Shown here in pieces: positions 55,995 to 64,000 of a DNA stretch of 64,000 nucleotides. A program made the position numbers and the translations under genes. How positions within the stretch are numbered: position 1 is the stretch's first letter; each line of letters opens with the position of its first letter. This DNA is from Nostoc sp. UHCC 0702 (GTDB taxonomy: Bacteria > Cyanobacteriota > Cyanobacteriia > Cyanobacteriales > Nostocaceae): the NCBI GenBank assembly GCA_017164015.1, contig CP071065.1:2880501-2944500 (forward strand), given 5' to 3'. The notes under the pieces were generated by a model. That model made no database searches. It had not been told where the DNA came from and saw only the letters and a list, made by a program, of their open reading frames with translations.

Positions 55995-57494
55995 TTAAAA
56001 TCCAAAGTAGATGTGAGGTGCTCCTTCAGGAGCTAGTAACCAAACAGCGTATAGGCATAGGGGCACGAAAACAAGCTTAACAGGCCAGTTCAAATCTAAC
56101 TTCAGCCTGCCTTTGAAGGTATACACTATACCCATTAACGTAGCTAAAATTACTAGTAGCCAAGTGAGTTGGTATTGGCTCATATTCAAGGCTTCCACAT
56201 ATACCTTTTGAGCAAACTGTTGATCGCCAGAATAACCCCAGAGGTGCTGAATTACCCAAGAGGAGTCTTGGAGGTTGGGTAGACGAAACCAGATCCAAGA
56301 GATAAAAACCATCAACTGGGTCAACAGCCAAGCTACAACTATACCTAAAGGATTTTGCCAGAAATGTTCTAGATGTTCATAGCGATCGCTCATTGCATCT
56401 GTGAGTCGATGAACCACTAAAGCTAACCCGTGGAGTATCCCCCAAACTATATAACCCCAGGCAGAACCACCGTGCCAAATACCAGCCACTAGCATCACAA
56501 TAAATAAATTCCAGCAGGTACGAATTAAGCCTTGACGGGAACCACCCAAAGGAAAGTAGAGATAGTTACGTAACCAATCTCCTAAAGTCATGTGCCAACG
56601 CCGCCAAAACTCGGCAATACTGGTGCTGAAGTAAGGAAAGTCGAAATTTTCAGGCAATACCAAACCGAATAGTAAAGCACTACCACGAGCCATGTCTACA
56701 TAACTGCTGAAGTCAAAATATAACTGCAAACCATAGGCAAATGTAGCTAGCCATAAGTCGCCACTACCTGCACGTTGCAAGTTACCAAAACATAAATCAA
56801 CAAAAATTCCTAAATTATCAGCCAAAATACTTTTTTTGACTGCACCCCTAGCAATTAACCACAGTCCATCTGCTACTTTATCAGAGGTAGGCAAATGTAG
56901 AGTATTGAATTGATTGGCTAAGTTATGGTAACGAGTAATCGGCCCTGAAATCAGCTTGACAAAGAATAATTTGTAAGTAGCAAATTTGAGCAATTTATCA
57001 GTTGCAGGGGCACCGCGATATACATCTATTAAATATGCAATGCATTCAAAGGTGAAAAATGAAATTCCCAAAGGAATAAATGAATTAGAAGAGGCATCTG
57101 CATGGTTGATTTGGACATGAAAAATATTTTGTAATAAAACAGGCAGATATTTAAATACTAATAACAGTGCAACATTTAAAATCACTCCAAACCACATGAT
57201 TTTCAGGCGGCGGCGATTCCAGTCAGCTTGGGCATACTGCCATTCTTCGTTAGAAATTTGCCAATCAAGAGAATGTTTTCCTGGAGAGGTGTTTTTACCA
57301 ATCTCCCGCCCTAAGCGAAAGTTAATAAAAGTTAGTGTTAATAGTAGTGGTAGGTACTGGATTTGCAAAGATGCATAAAAAACAAGGCTAGCAATTAATA
57401 ATGTCCAAAGTCGTAACTTCTGCTCAGCAAAAGACCAATAAATACCGAGTACACTTAGTAATAATAATCCGTAAGATATTGATATAAATTTCAT
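55995..57494 (-). CDS. MBOAT-family O-acyltransferase (AlgI/PatA-like)
   Basis: 499 residues with 9-11 membrane segments. The MBOAT core is visible: SIAEFWRRWHMTLGDWLRNYLYFPLGGSR and the catalytic His in VMLVAGIWHGGSAWGYIVWGILHG. AlgI-like enzymes carry acetyl groups across the membrane for transfer to polysaccharide. The SGNH-like gene just upstream on the same strand (208 bases away) is the natural partner. Ends PHIYFGF. Confidence 0.93.
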   Translation of the reverse strand: MKFISISYGLLLLSVLGIYWSFAEQKLRLWTLLIASLVFYASLQIQYLPLLLTLTFINFRLGREIGKNTSPGKHSLDWQISNEEWQYAQADWNRRRLKIMWFGVILNVALLLVFKYLPVLLQNIFHVQINHADASSNSFIPLGISFFTFECIAYLIDVYRGAPATDKLLKFATYKLFFVKLISGPITRYHNLANQFNTLHLPTSDKVADGLWLIARGAVKKSILADNLGIFVDLCFGNLQRAGSGDLWLATFAYGLQLYFDFSSYVDMARGSALLFGLVLPENFDFPYFSTSIAEFWRRWHMTLGDWLRNYLYFPLGGSRQGLIRTCWNLFIVMLVAGIWHGGSAWGYIVWGILHGLALVVHRLTDAMSDRYEHLEHFWQNPLGIVVAWLLTQLMVFISWIWFRLPNLQDSSWVIQHLWGYSGDQQFAQKVYVEALNMSQYQLTWLLVILATLMGIVYTFKGRLKLDLNWPVKLVFVPLCLYAVWLLAPEGAPHIYFGF

Positions 57495-57702
57495 TGGTTA
57501 GTTAATCGTCAGTGGTTATACAGTTGAATCTATGAAGTTGCGCTGAAGATTTATTAAACGAACCACAAAGGATACAAAGAAAGAGAATGTAAGTTTGGTG
57601 GCAGGTAAGGAATAATTACGTTGTGCAAGTTCACAGATAATTATTCTTAGTAGTCAGTGGGAAAAAAACTAACAACTAACAACTGACAAAAAACTCAGCA
57701 CT
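57495..57702. other. Gap between DUF1574 and MBOAT genes
   Basis: Holds a short array of AACTAACAACTGACA units near 57665-57690 and a CACAAAGGATACAAAG repeat. No gene, and no strong terminator, so read-through from the upstream gene is plausible. Confidence 0.5.
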
Positions 57703-60700
57703 TTACTTTGCAGTCCAAGGAATCATGGGGTCATTGGCTAATTTTTTGGAAACTTCGTATGCACCAAAGCGGTTCAGGTGGCTGGGGTCAGAAAAGTAAT
57801 CGTTGGCTTTGGGCCAAAGTTCGCTTAAATCCCTATATATAAAGTTAGGATTAGTTGCTAAATTTAACATATGCTGCTGAAATTCTTGCTCATATTTTTT
57901 CCGTACTGAGTCTAAATATTCTGCGGTGAGGGGCATGTTGACAAATACTAAGGAAATATTTTGTGATTGAGTAAATTGCAGTATTTCTTGGAAGGCAACA
58001 TTTTGCTCACCTTCTATTTGAAATGATTTATAGTCGTTGTCATAATTTCCTGGAACTCTGGAGTGTTTTTGATAGTATCTAGCTGGATTGAAGCGTAAAG
58101 ATAAAGGTAGGAAACCATCAAAATCAACTGATTGCTGCCCAGCTTCTTCTTCTGAAGTTTCTGTTGTAGACTGTTTTGATGTAACGGTCTGAGGTTGAAG
58201 GTTAACTAAAGGCAAAGATATCAGTTGTTTGTGCAATAAAGCTTTAACTTGGTCGCGTTTTGGGTAGCTGGAAGATATATTAGCTAATGCCTGATTTAAC
58301 CACTGATTTATTGCTTGATAGCCGCTAATTTCTGGTTTATGGTTTGGCTTTACTTGCTTATCAGTGGAATTTGCCGGATTTTTTGAATCTTCGCTACTTG
58401 CGATCGCTTGTGTTTTCTGCAACGCTTGTTTATAAGCTTTGGAAGCTGCGATCGCCTTAAATGTCACATCTTCACGACCGCTGTTAAAGGCGCGGGAACC
58501 ATCTGCCCAAATAATTAGCTTTGGTAGTTCTGATGGTTCTAGGACTTGGCGAATCAGCAAGTTGACAACTTGTGCTGTGGCCCCGTTAATGCCAAAATTA
58601 AAGACATCAACATCAGGATAACCTTGATTTGCCAAGGCTTTAGAAAGTGCCACTGGATCAACTCCCCTCAAAGCGCGGGAGGAACCAATAATTAATACAT
58701 CAGGTGTATTACCGTTTTGAGCTAGTCTTTGTCTATATAATGCGAGTTGCTCATCTAACTGCCTCACATTGAAACTTGGCATCTGCGATCGCGCTGCTAA
58801 CAAAATAGCAGCTGCGTTGGCTTTTTCCTTCAAGGGTGCAGCTGTCAAATTCCTCGGTTGGCTATCGTCACTTTGGGTAAACCCAGAAGCGTTAAACGCA
58901 CCACTCTTACTTAAAGAAGATTTTGTACTAGTGGTGTTGCTTAAAAATGCTGTTTTCTGACTTTGGTTATCCTCAAATTGAGATGATGGCTTTTCCTCAG
59001 ACGATGAGGGGGGCGAAACACTAGCCACTTGTGGCGAACTGGGCTGAATGGGAGTAATGAATCGACCTAAAAACCAATCAGTTTGGAGAGTCAGGAGTAA
59101 CCCCAATGTTCCCCAAACTAAAGCCACCTTCACTCCTTGATAATCATAGTCTGGGGTTTGTGGTTGGTCAGTTTCTGTAAATACCTGCGTTGCTAGCAGC
59201 CACTTTTTCACTGTGCTAGTAGCAGTAGTCACCCAATCGCGTGCGATTTCTGTAACAAAACTTTGAACTTCTTCTGTTGTTAAATCAGGACGGATAATTG
59301 GTTCGCTGGTTTCGCTGGTTAAAAGGTCGCTAACATATTCTGAAGTTGCAGCAAATTCTGGCGTAGCTTCTGGAACTAAACGCTGGCGATTTTCCCAATC
59401 TATGCCATGATGCCAAGAAGGTTCCTTGTCCCCAGCACGGCGTCCGTAGACTCGCACTCCAGAAATGCCAGACAATTGTAACAAACGCAGAAATTGCGTA
59501 ACTTTGTTGGCTATTTGTTTGCGTGTTGGGCAAACAGGTGCATCACACATAATGTGCAATAAATCAGCTTTGCGAAGCAGAAATATGCGAATACCACCTG
59601 TTTTTAAACGCTGATTTAGGTCAGGATTAAGTAAGCGTTCTAGTAAAAAAACGATCGCTGGTTGATCGCCACTAGTCGCTAATTCTAAGGCAGAGGTAGC
59701 AAGGGCTGGATGTTCCGCAGCAGGTAAAGCTAGCCAGTCAACCCATGCTGGTTGGTTTTCATCTATTTGTCCGTAAACGGTGGCGGCTTGAATGCCTTGG
59801 GGAGCGATCGCTTCGAGTTGCGGTACAATCAATTCTAAGCACTTTGTTTTATCTGGTGCTGGTGTGTCTGCTTGGGATGAAACCGCTGGGCTGCAAAATA
59901 TATGTAAAGTTGATTCCTTAAGAGCAGCTTGGACAGTGACTTTTAACTCAGATAATAGCTCAGTTAACAGAAGAGCGATCGCTTGCACATCCCCCCAACG
60001 TGCCCATTCTTTCAGCATGACTTCGGGAGGTGTCAAATCCACCTTTAACAGCCACTCTGGTGCTGTCTCACCACTGACTTGGGAAACAATGACTGCATCT
60101 TGGTAGCTAGAAAGCTTGAGATTCCGTAACTGCTGGGTAATTGTTTCTGCTAGCAGTGTAGAATCAGGGCTGTAGCTAGTCTGACAAAATACCCACAGGC
60201 GATTTACTACAGGTTGAGTTTCGTCTTTTGGCTGATGCTGCTTGATTCGTACCTGTACCGCCACCCCCAACGCACTTAAAGTTTCGCTGAGATAGCGGGC
60301 AATGGCATTGGGATCTCCGCGACGAGCTAAACTTTCATTAGGGATGATCAGCGCCCCACCCACTTGTCTAGACTTTTCTGAGTCCTCCAGGGCTTGCTTT
60401 ACCTGTTCTAAGTGCCGTTCTAGTTGATTTAAATAAACCCTGTGGCACCATTGGGGTCGATATTCCCCTTTCTTCCGCCCGTAGACAAATACTTGGTATA
60501 TTGAGGGTTGTTCGCTGCTTGTCAAAACATCCAAGTCTGTTTGCTGTAGCGCAAGAAGCAAGTCAGACAGAGTGCGCCAGCGTTGAGGGCATTGTGTACC
60601 TTCACAAAGAATGTGTAGGTCATTTCCCCGCAACCGGACTTTCACCCCGAAAGAGTTGATTCCTGTTGCCTGGCTTACCCATTGCGCTAACGATTGCTGA

Positions 60701-60723
60701 CTATCTAGTAATACTGTTTTCAT
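57703..60723 (-). CDS. DUF1574 protein: repeat-bearing N-terminus and SGNH-like C-terminal domain
   Basis: 1006 residues. Residues 1-470 hold about four repeats of 100-120 residues, each with an L-x-I/V-F/L-C strand (HILCEGTQC, WVFCQTSY, HIFCSPAV, HIMCDAPVC). One membrane helix lies at 531-552, then a Ser/Thr-rich linker, and the C-terminal domain with block I GSSRALRG (680-687), block II-like NFGINGA, and DPSHLNRFG near the end (Asp979, His982). These match the catalytic Ser and Asp-His of SGNH-type AlgJ/AlgX acyl handlers. Likely gives or takes O-acyl groups with the downstream MBOAT. Confidence 0.87.
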   Translation of the reverse strand: MKTVLLDSQQSLAQWVSQATGINSFGVKVRLRGNDLHILCEGTQCPQRWRTLSDLLLALQQTDLDVLTSSEQPSIYQVFVYGRKKGEYRPQWCHRVYLNQLERHLEQVKQALEDSEKSRQVGGALIIPNESLARRGDPNAIARYLSETLSALGVAVQVRIKQHQPKDETQPVVNRLWVFCQTSYSPDSTLLAETITQQLRNLKLSSYQDAVIVSQVSGETAPEWLLKVDLTPPEVMLKEWARWGDVQAIALLLTELLSELKVTVQAALKESTLHIFCSPAVSSQADTPAPDKTKCLELIVPQLEAIAPQGIQAATVYGQIDENQPAWVDWLALPAAEHPALATSALELATSGDQPAIVFLLERLLNPDLNQRLKTGGIRIFLLRKADLLHIMCDAPVCPTRKQIANKVTQFLRLLQLSGISGVRVYGRRAGDKEPSWHHGIDWENRQRLVPEATPEFAATSEYVSDLLTSETSEPIIRPDLTTEEVQSFVTEIARDWVTTATSTVKKWLLATQVFTETDQPQTPDYDYQGVKVALVWGTLGLLLTLQTDWFLGRFITPIQPSSPQVASVSPPSSSEEKPSSQFEDNQSQKTAFLSNTTSTKSSLSKSGAFNASGFTQSDDSQPRNLTAAPLKEKANAAAILLAARSQMPSFNVRQLDEQLALYRQRLAQNGNTPDVLIIGSSRALRGVDPVALSKALANQGYPDVDVFNFGINGATAQVVNLLIRQVLEPSELPKLIIWADGSRAFNSGREDVTFKAIAASKAYKQALQKTQAIASSEDSKNPANSTDKQVKPNHKPEISGYQAINQWLNQALANISSSYPKRDQVKALLHKQLISLPLVNLQPQTVTSKQSTTETSEEEAGQQSVDFDGFLPLSLRFNPARYYQKHSRVPGNYDNDYKSFQIEGEQNVAFQEILQFTQSQNISLVFVNMPLTAEYLDSVRKKYEQEFQQHMLNLATNPNFIYRDLSELWPKANDYFSDPSHLNRFGAYEVSKKLANDPMIPWTAK

Positions 60724-60938
60724 GGGCAGTTAACTTTACAGGAAGCGAGTATTGGGGTATATTGCCTGCACTTGTAAACTAGAACCATAGGTTTATCATA
60801 CTTTGCAGTTTTTTTTTACCACTTTTGTTACCATCTAACCTTGCAAAATGGGCCAAGATAGTCTTGTACCATTCCCAGCCTCACAAATATTGATATAGCG
60901 TTTCATTCTACTCATTTGCTCACAACCAACAAATACCA

Positions 60939-61172
60939 ATGTCTCCTACTAACCAACAGTCCTCACAATACTCCGGATTAAATCTGGTTTTGTTTAGCAT
61001 TCCCCAATCTCTCCTCTTACAACTAGGTACAGGCTCTATACTACTGCTGCTGACCACCGGAAAGCTTACAGCAAGAGCATTAGAATCTATAGGCGAAGCG
61101 AGTGAAGAATTGTTTCGAGGCGATCGCTTACCCATTCTCCCCTTCCCAGATGACAGCGAATTTGATAATTAA
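60939..61172 (+). CDS. Small conserved hypothetical protein
   Basis: 77 residues. A hydrophilic start, a hydrophobic stretch (LVLFSIPQSLLLQLGTGSILLLLTTG), then ARALESIGEASEELFRGDRLPILPFPDDSEFDN, a motif pattern that I associate with a small cyanobacterial family of unknown function. Probably membrane-associated. Starts at ATG; 107 bases before ppc on the same strand, so co-transcription is possible. Confidence 0.72.
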   Translation: MSPTNQQSSQYSGLNLVLFSIPQSLLLQLGTGSILLLLTTGKLTARALESIGEASEELFRGDRLPILPFPDDSEFDN

Positions 61173-61279
61173 AGTTAAAAAATATACTTAAAAATTTAAA
61201 TGCTCATGGAGAAACCATGAGCCTAAAACGCCAAGAATACAAACTGTAACCAGCAATCGGCTTTCCAAGAGCAAAAAAT

Positions 61280-64000
61280 ATGAGTTCTGTTTTATACTCT
61301 TTGTCTCAAGCTGCAAATTTCTACCCAGCGTCGGAATTATTTTTGCGTCATCGTCTCCAGATAGTGGAAGAATTGTGGGAGACGGTACTCCGGCAAGAAT
61401 GCGGTCAAAACATGGTGGATTTATTGCGGGAGTTACGCGCTTTATGTTCGCCAGAAGGACAAGCCACAAATGACCAAGCCTCTGCTGCTGTCAAATTAAT
61501 TGAACAACTAAACATCAACGAAGCAATTCGGGCAGCTCGTGCCTTTGCTTTGTATTTTCAGCTGATTAACATCATAGAGCAGGAATATGAACAGCGGCAG
61601 CAATTAACCCGCTATTCGGAAGTAGAAACAGAACCGGTGCATCAAGAAGTTCAAACAAATACCACATATTCCTCAAACCAAAAAGAAGATGATGCCACTG
61701 TTCAGACAGAAATAGAAACAGAATGGCTAACGAAAAGTTGGCTTACCAAAGCCCAAGAAAAACAAAAAGGTACTTTTGCTAGCTTGTTCCCGCTTTTATT
61801 TAGGCTGAATGTACCACCCCAGCAAATTCAACGCCTGATTTCACAATTGGATGTGCGGTTAGTGTTCACAGCACACCCAACAGAAATTGTCCGGCATACA
61901 ATTCGAGATAAACAACGGCAAGTAGTCAATCTCTTAGAAAAGCTGGATGCAGTAGAAAACCGCTCTGATAGTACTCTAGGTGGATATCCTTGGGAATCAG
62001 CAGAATTACGGGAAAAATTGCTCGAAGAAATTCGCCTATGGTGGCGTACAGACGAACTGCATCAGTTTAAGCCTACAGTATTGGATGAAGTAGATTATGC
62101 CCTACACTACTTTCAAGAAGTCTTATTTGATGGCATTCCCCAACTATATAAACGCTTCACATACGCTTTAGGTAAAACTTTTGCTTGGCTGCAACCGCCG
62201 AATAAAAACTTTTGTTCTTTCGGTTCTTGGGTAGGTTCAGATAGAGATGGTAACCCCTCAGTCACCCCAGAAACCACCTGGAAAACAGCCTGTTATCAGC
62301 GTAAAATGGTGCTGGAGAGATATATCAAGTCAGTTAAGCAGCTGATAGAATTACTCAGTGTCTCCATGCACTGGAGTGATGTCTTACCAGACTTGTTGGA
62401 ATCTCTAGAGTTAGACCAATCGCAATTAAGTGAAGTATACGACGCTTTGGCGCTGCGTTATCGCCAAGAACCGTATCGTCTCAAACTAGCTTACGTGCAG
62501 AAGCGGCTAGAAAATACACGCGATCGCAATCTCGCTCTATATAATAGAGAAACGCCAAAAAACGAAGACGCACCCATGTATCGTTCGGGGTCAGAGTTTT
62601 TAGCAGAACTGCGGTTAATTCACCGTAACTTGACGGAAACAGGTTTAAGCTGTCGGGAGTTGGAACACCTGATCTGTCAAGTCGAAATTTTTGACTTTAA
62701 CTTAACGCAGCTAGATATCCGTCAAGAATCATCTCGCCATTCTGACGCGTTGAATGAGATTCTAGAATACCTGCAAATATTGCCCCAATCTTACAACGAT
62801 TTATCTGAGGAACAGAGAGTTGCTTGGCTAACAGGAGAATTGCTAACCCGCCGTCCTTTAATAGCCGCAGAATTGCCATTTTCCGACAAAACCAACGATG
62901 TCATTGAAACCTTCCGCATCGTGCGATCGCTGCAACAAGAATTTGGTGTCAACATCTGCCAAACTTACATTATCAGTATGTGCCGCCAAGTTAGCGACGT
63001 ACTGGAAGTTTTATTGTTAGCCAAAGAAGCTAGACTTTTCGACCCCGCCATTGCAGTGGGAACCATTCAAGTCGTTCCCCTATTTGAAACCGTAGAAGAC
63101 TTGCAACGCTCCAGAAGCGTCATGCGACAATTGTTTGAACTCCCCCTGTATCGCGCTTTACTAGCCGGCGGTTACGCAGCAAATACAGATAACTCTCCCT
63201 CATCCCCCTCATCCCCCTCATCCCCCCCATCCCCCTCATCCCCCTCATCCCCCCCATCCCCCTCATCCCCCTCATCCCCCCCATCTCCCTCATCCCCCTC
63301 ATCTCCCTCATCCCCCCCATCCCCCTCCCCCCCCTCCTCCAACTTACAAGAAGTAATGCTGGGGTATTCTGACAGCAACAAAGACTCAGGCTTTTTAAGT
63401 AGTAACTGGGAAATTCATAAAGCCCAAAAATCATTGCAAAAAATATCAGAAGAGTATGGCGTGAATTTGCGAATCTTCCACGGACGCGGCGGTTCTGTGG
63501 GGCGTGGTGGCGGCCCAGCTTATGAGGCGATTTTAGCTCAACCAGGTCACAGTATTAACGGGCGAATCAAAATTACCGAACAAGGGGAAGTTTTAGCGTC
63601 TAAATATTCCTTGTTGGACTTGGCTTTGTATAATTTGGAAACCATCACCACTGCTGTGATTCAAGCCAGCCTGCTGCGAACAGGGTTTGATGATATCGAA
63701 CCTTGGAATGAGATTATGGAAGAACTAGCAGTGCGATCGCGTCAACATTATCGCAATCTCATCTACGAACAACCTGATTTTATCGACTTTTTTCACCAAG
63801 TCACCCCCATCGAAGAAATTAGCCAACTACAAATTAGTTCCCGTCCAGCACGGCGTCCATCTGGGAAAAAAGATTTAAGCAGTTTGCGGGCTATTCCTTG
63901 GGTATTTAGCTGGACACAAACCCGATTTTTGCTGCCTTCTTGGTACGGTATCGGTACAGCTTTGCAAGAATTCTTGAATGAAGAACCAGAAGAACACCTG
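61280..64000 (+). CDS. ppc: Phosphoenolpyruvate carboxylase, 5' part, with low-complexity insert
   Basis: 907 codons are present with the frame open at the right edge; a full enzyme is about 1,000-1,030 residues. It fixes bicarbonate onto PEP to give oxaloacetate. Seen: [25 protein letters not shown], the catalytic [13 protein letters not shown] and [12 protein letters not shown]. Between [12 protein letters not shown] and [11 protein letters not shown] there is a 49-residue insert (residues 639-687) of only Ser and Pro, coded by a CCCTCATCC-type repeat (63194-63340). It keeps the frame. The site is a variable loop between conserved blocks, so activity may survive. Confidence 0.96.
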   Translation, partial: MSSVLYSLSQAANFYPASELFLRHRLQIVEELWETVLRQECGQNMVDLLRELRALCSPEGQATNDQASAAVKLIEQLNINEAIRAARAFALYFQLINIIEQEYEQRQQLTRYSEVETEPVHQEVQTNTTYSSNQKEDDATVQTEIETEWLTKSWLTKAQEKQKGTFASLFPLLFRLNVPPQQIQRLISQLDVRLVFTAHPTEIVRHTIRDKQRQVVNLLEKLDAVENRSDSTLGGYPWESAELREKLLEEIRLWWRTDELHQFKPTVLDEVDYALHYFQEVLFDGIPQLYKRFTYALGKTFAWLQPPNKNFCSFGSWVGSDRDGNPSVTPETTWKTACYQRKMVLERYIKSVKQLIELLSVSMHWSDVLPDLLESLELDQSQLSEVYDALALRYRQEPYRLKLAYVQKRLENTRDRNLALYNRETPKNEDAPMYRSGSEFLAELRLIHRNLTETGLSCRELEHLICQVEIFDFNLTQLDIRQESSRHSDALNEILEYLQILPQSYNDLSEEQRVAWLTGELLTRRPLIAAELPFSDKTNDVIETFRIVRSLQQEFGVNICQTYIISMCRQVSDVLEVLLLAKEARLFDPAIAVGTIQVVPLFETVEDLQRSRSVMRQLFELPLYRALLAGGYAANTDNSPSSPSSPSSPPSPSSPSSPPSPSSPSSPPSPSSPSSPSSPPSPSPPSSNLQEVMLGYSDSNKDSGFLSSNWEIHKAQKSLQKISEEYGVNLRIFHGRGGSVGRGGGPAYEAILAQPGHSINGRIKITEQGEVLASKYSLLDLALYNLETITTAVIQASLLRTGFDDIEPWNEIMEELAVRSRQHYRNLIYEQPDFIDFFHQVTPIEEISQLQISSRPARRPSGKKDLSSLRAIPWVFSWTQTRFLLPSWYGIGTALQEFLNEEPEEHL
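63194..63340. repeat. CCCTCATCC/CCCCCATCC nonamer array in ppc
   Basis: About 16 units of nine bases with few changes (CCATCC for TCATCC, TCT for TCC). Being nine bases long it adds three codons per unit and cannot break the frame. Confidence 0.95.

Noticed and set aside
63120..63434. Minus-strand frames with repeated Gly/Asp/Glu or Met/Arg in ppc
   Set aside because: Shadow of the nonamer array inside ppc; both frames come from the repeat.

Overview
The window reads as chromosomal DNA of a filamentous, nitrogen-fixing, probably heterocyst-forming cyanobacterium of the Nostoc/Anabaena type. The evidence is psbA, a high-light-inducible protein, a cyanobacterial-type suf operon with SufR, a split DnaE with a C-terminal intein half, nifH, many GCGATCGC (HIP1) octamers inside and between genes, and the heptamer repeats (GTCAGTT, GACTATT, TTGGGGA types) typical of Nostoc genomes. 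Species cannot be fixed from sequence alone. No rRNA, tRNA or CRISPR array was seen.

Layout. 1-2.4 kb: a palindromic MITE-like element, a membrane protein, a PEBP/YbhB lipoprotein and a small unknown. 2.4-8.4 kb: SufR divergent from sufBCDS, with two SufR-type operators between them. 8.4-10.6 kb: two nuclease-fold genes, a decayed Uma2 gene, and a TnpB fragment abutting hli. 10.7-12.5 kb: RNA-binding protein and rpsU cluster. 12.5-15.9 kb: a long non-coding stretch, stand-alone nifH and two small genes. 16.2-21.7 kb: a GIY-YIG gene with a nonsense codon, then the NAD block pncB-nadD-nrtR-nadE. 22-29 kb: a 50-residue conserved protein, transposase debris, a GT11-like glycosyltransferase, an ABC exporter and an LCP protein. 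29-35 kb: a repeat-invaded membrane protein, an AI-2E/PerM transporter, a serpin, an S8 protease and rpe. 35-40 kb: a PEP-CTERM protein with a duplicated, MITE-truncated 5' end, IS debris, stress-type small proteins and a protein with a 19-residue repeat. 40.6-46.7 kb: uvrB followed by an accretion zone (BrnTA, Uma2 genes and fragments, a large nuclease-like protein, an orphan BrnA) marked by copies of the uvrB 3' end. 46.8-55.5 kb: hydrolase, RodZ-like protein, gatA, dnaE C-half, Uma2, a nuclease-like gene and psbA. 56-64 kb: an MBOAT plus DUF1574 pair likely for polysaccharide O-acylation, a small unknown, and ppc running off the right edge.

How the genes work together. The clearest functional units are Fe-S cluster assembly (sufR/sufBCDS), NAD synthesis and salvage with its own degenerate-Nudix regulator and a candidate 21-bp operator, and the MBOAT/DUF1574 envelope pair. 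The glycosyltransferase, ABC exporter and LCP genes are also envelope-related but on both strands. Two recurring themes stand out. Short tandem repeats have been taken into coding sequence: a 49-residue Pro/Ser insert in ppc, a repeat-encoded segment in the 28996-29532 gene, and the C-terminal residues of sufD and the RodZ-like gene. There is also a strong build-up of Uma2-family nuclease genes, with five reasonably intact or nearly intact copies or relatives and several fragments.
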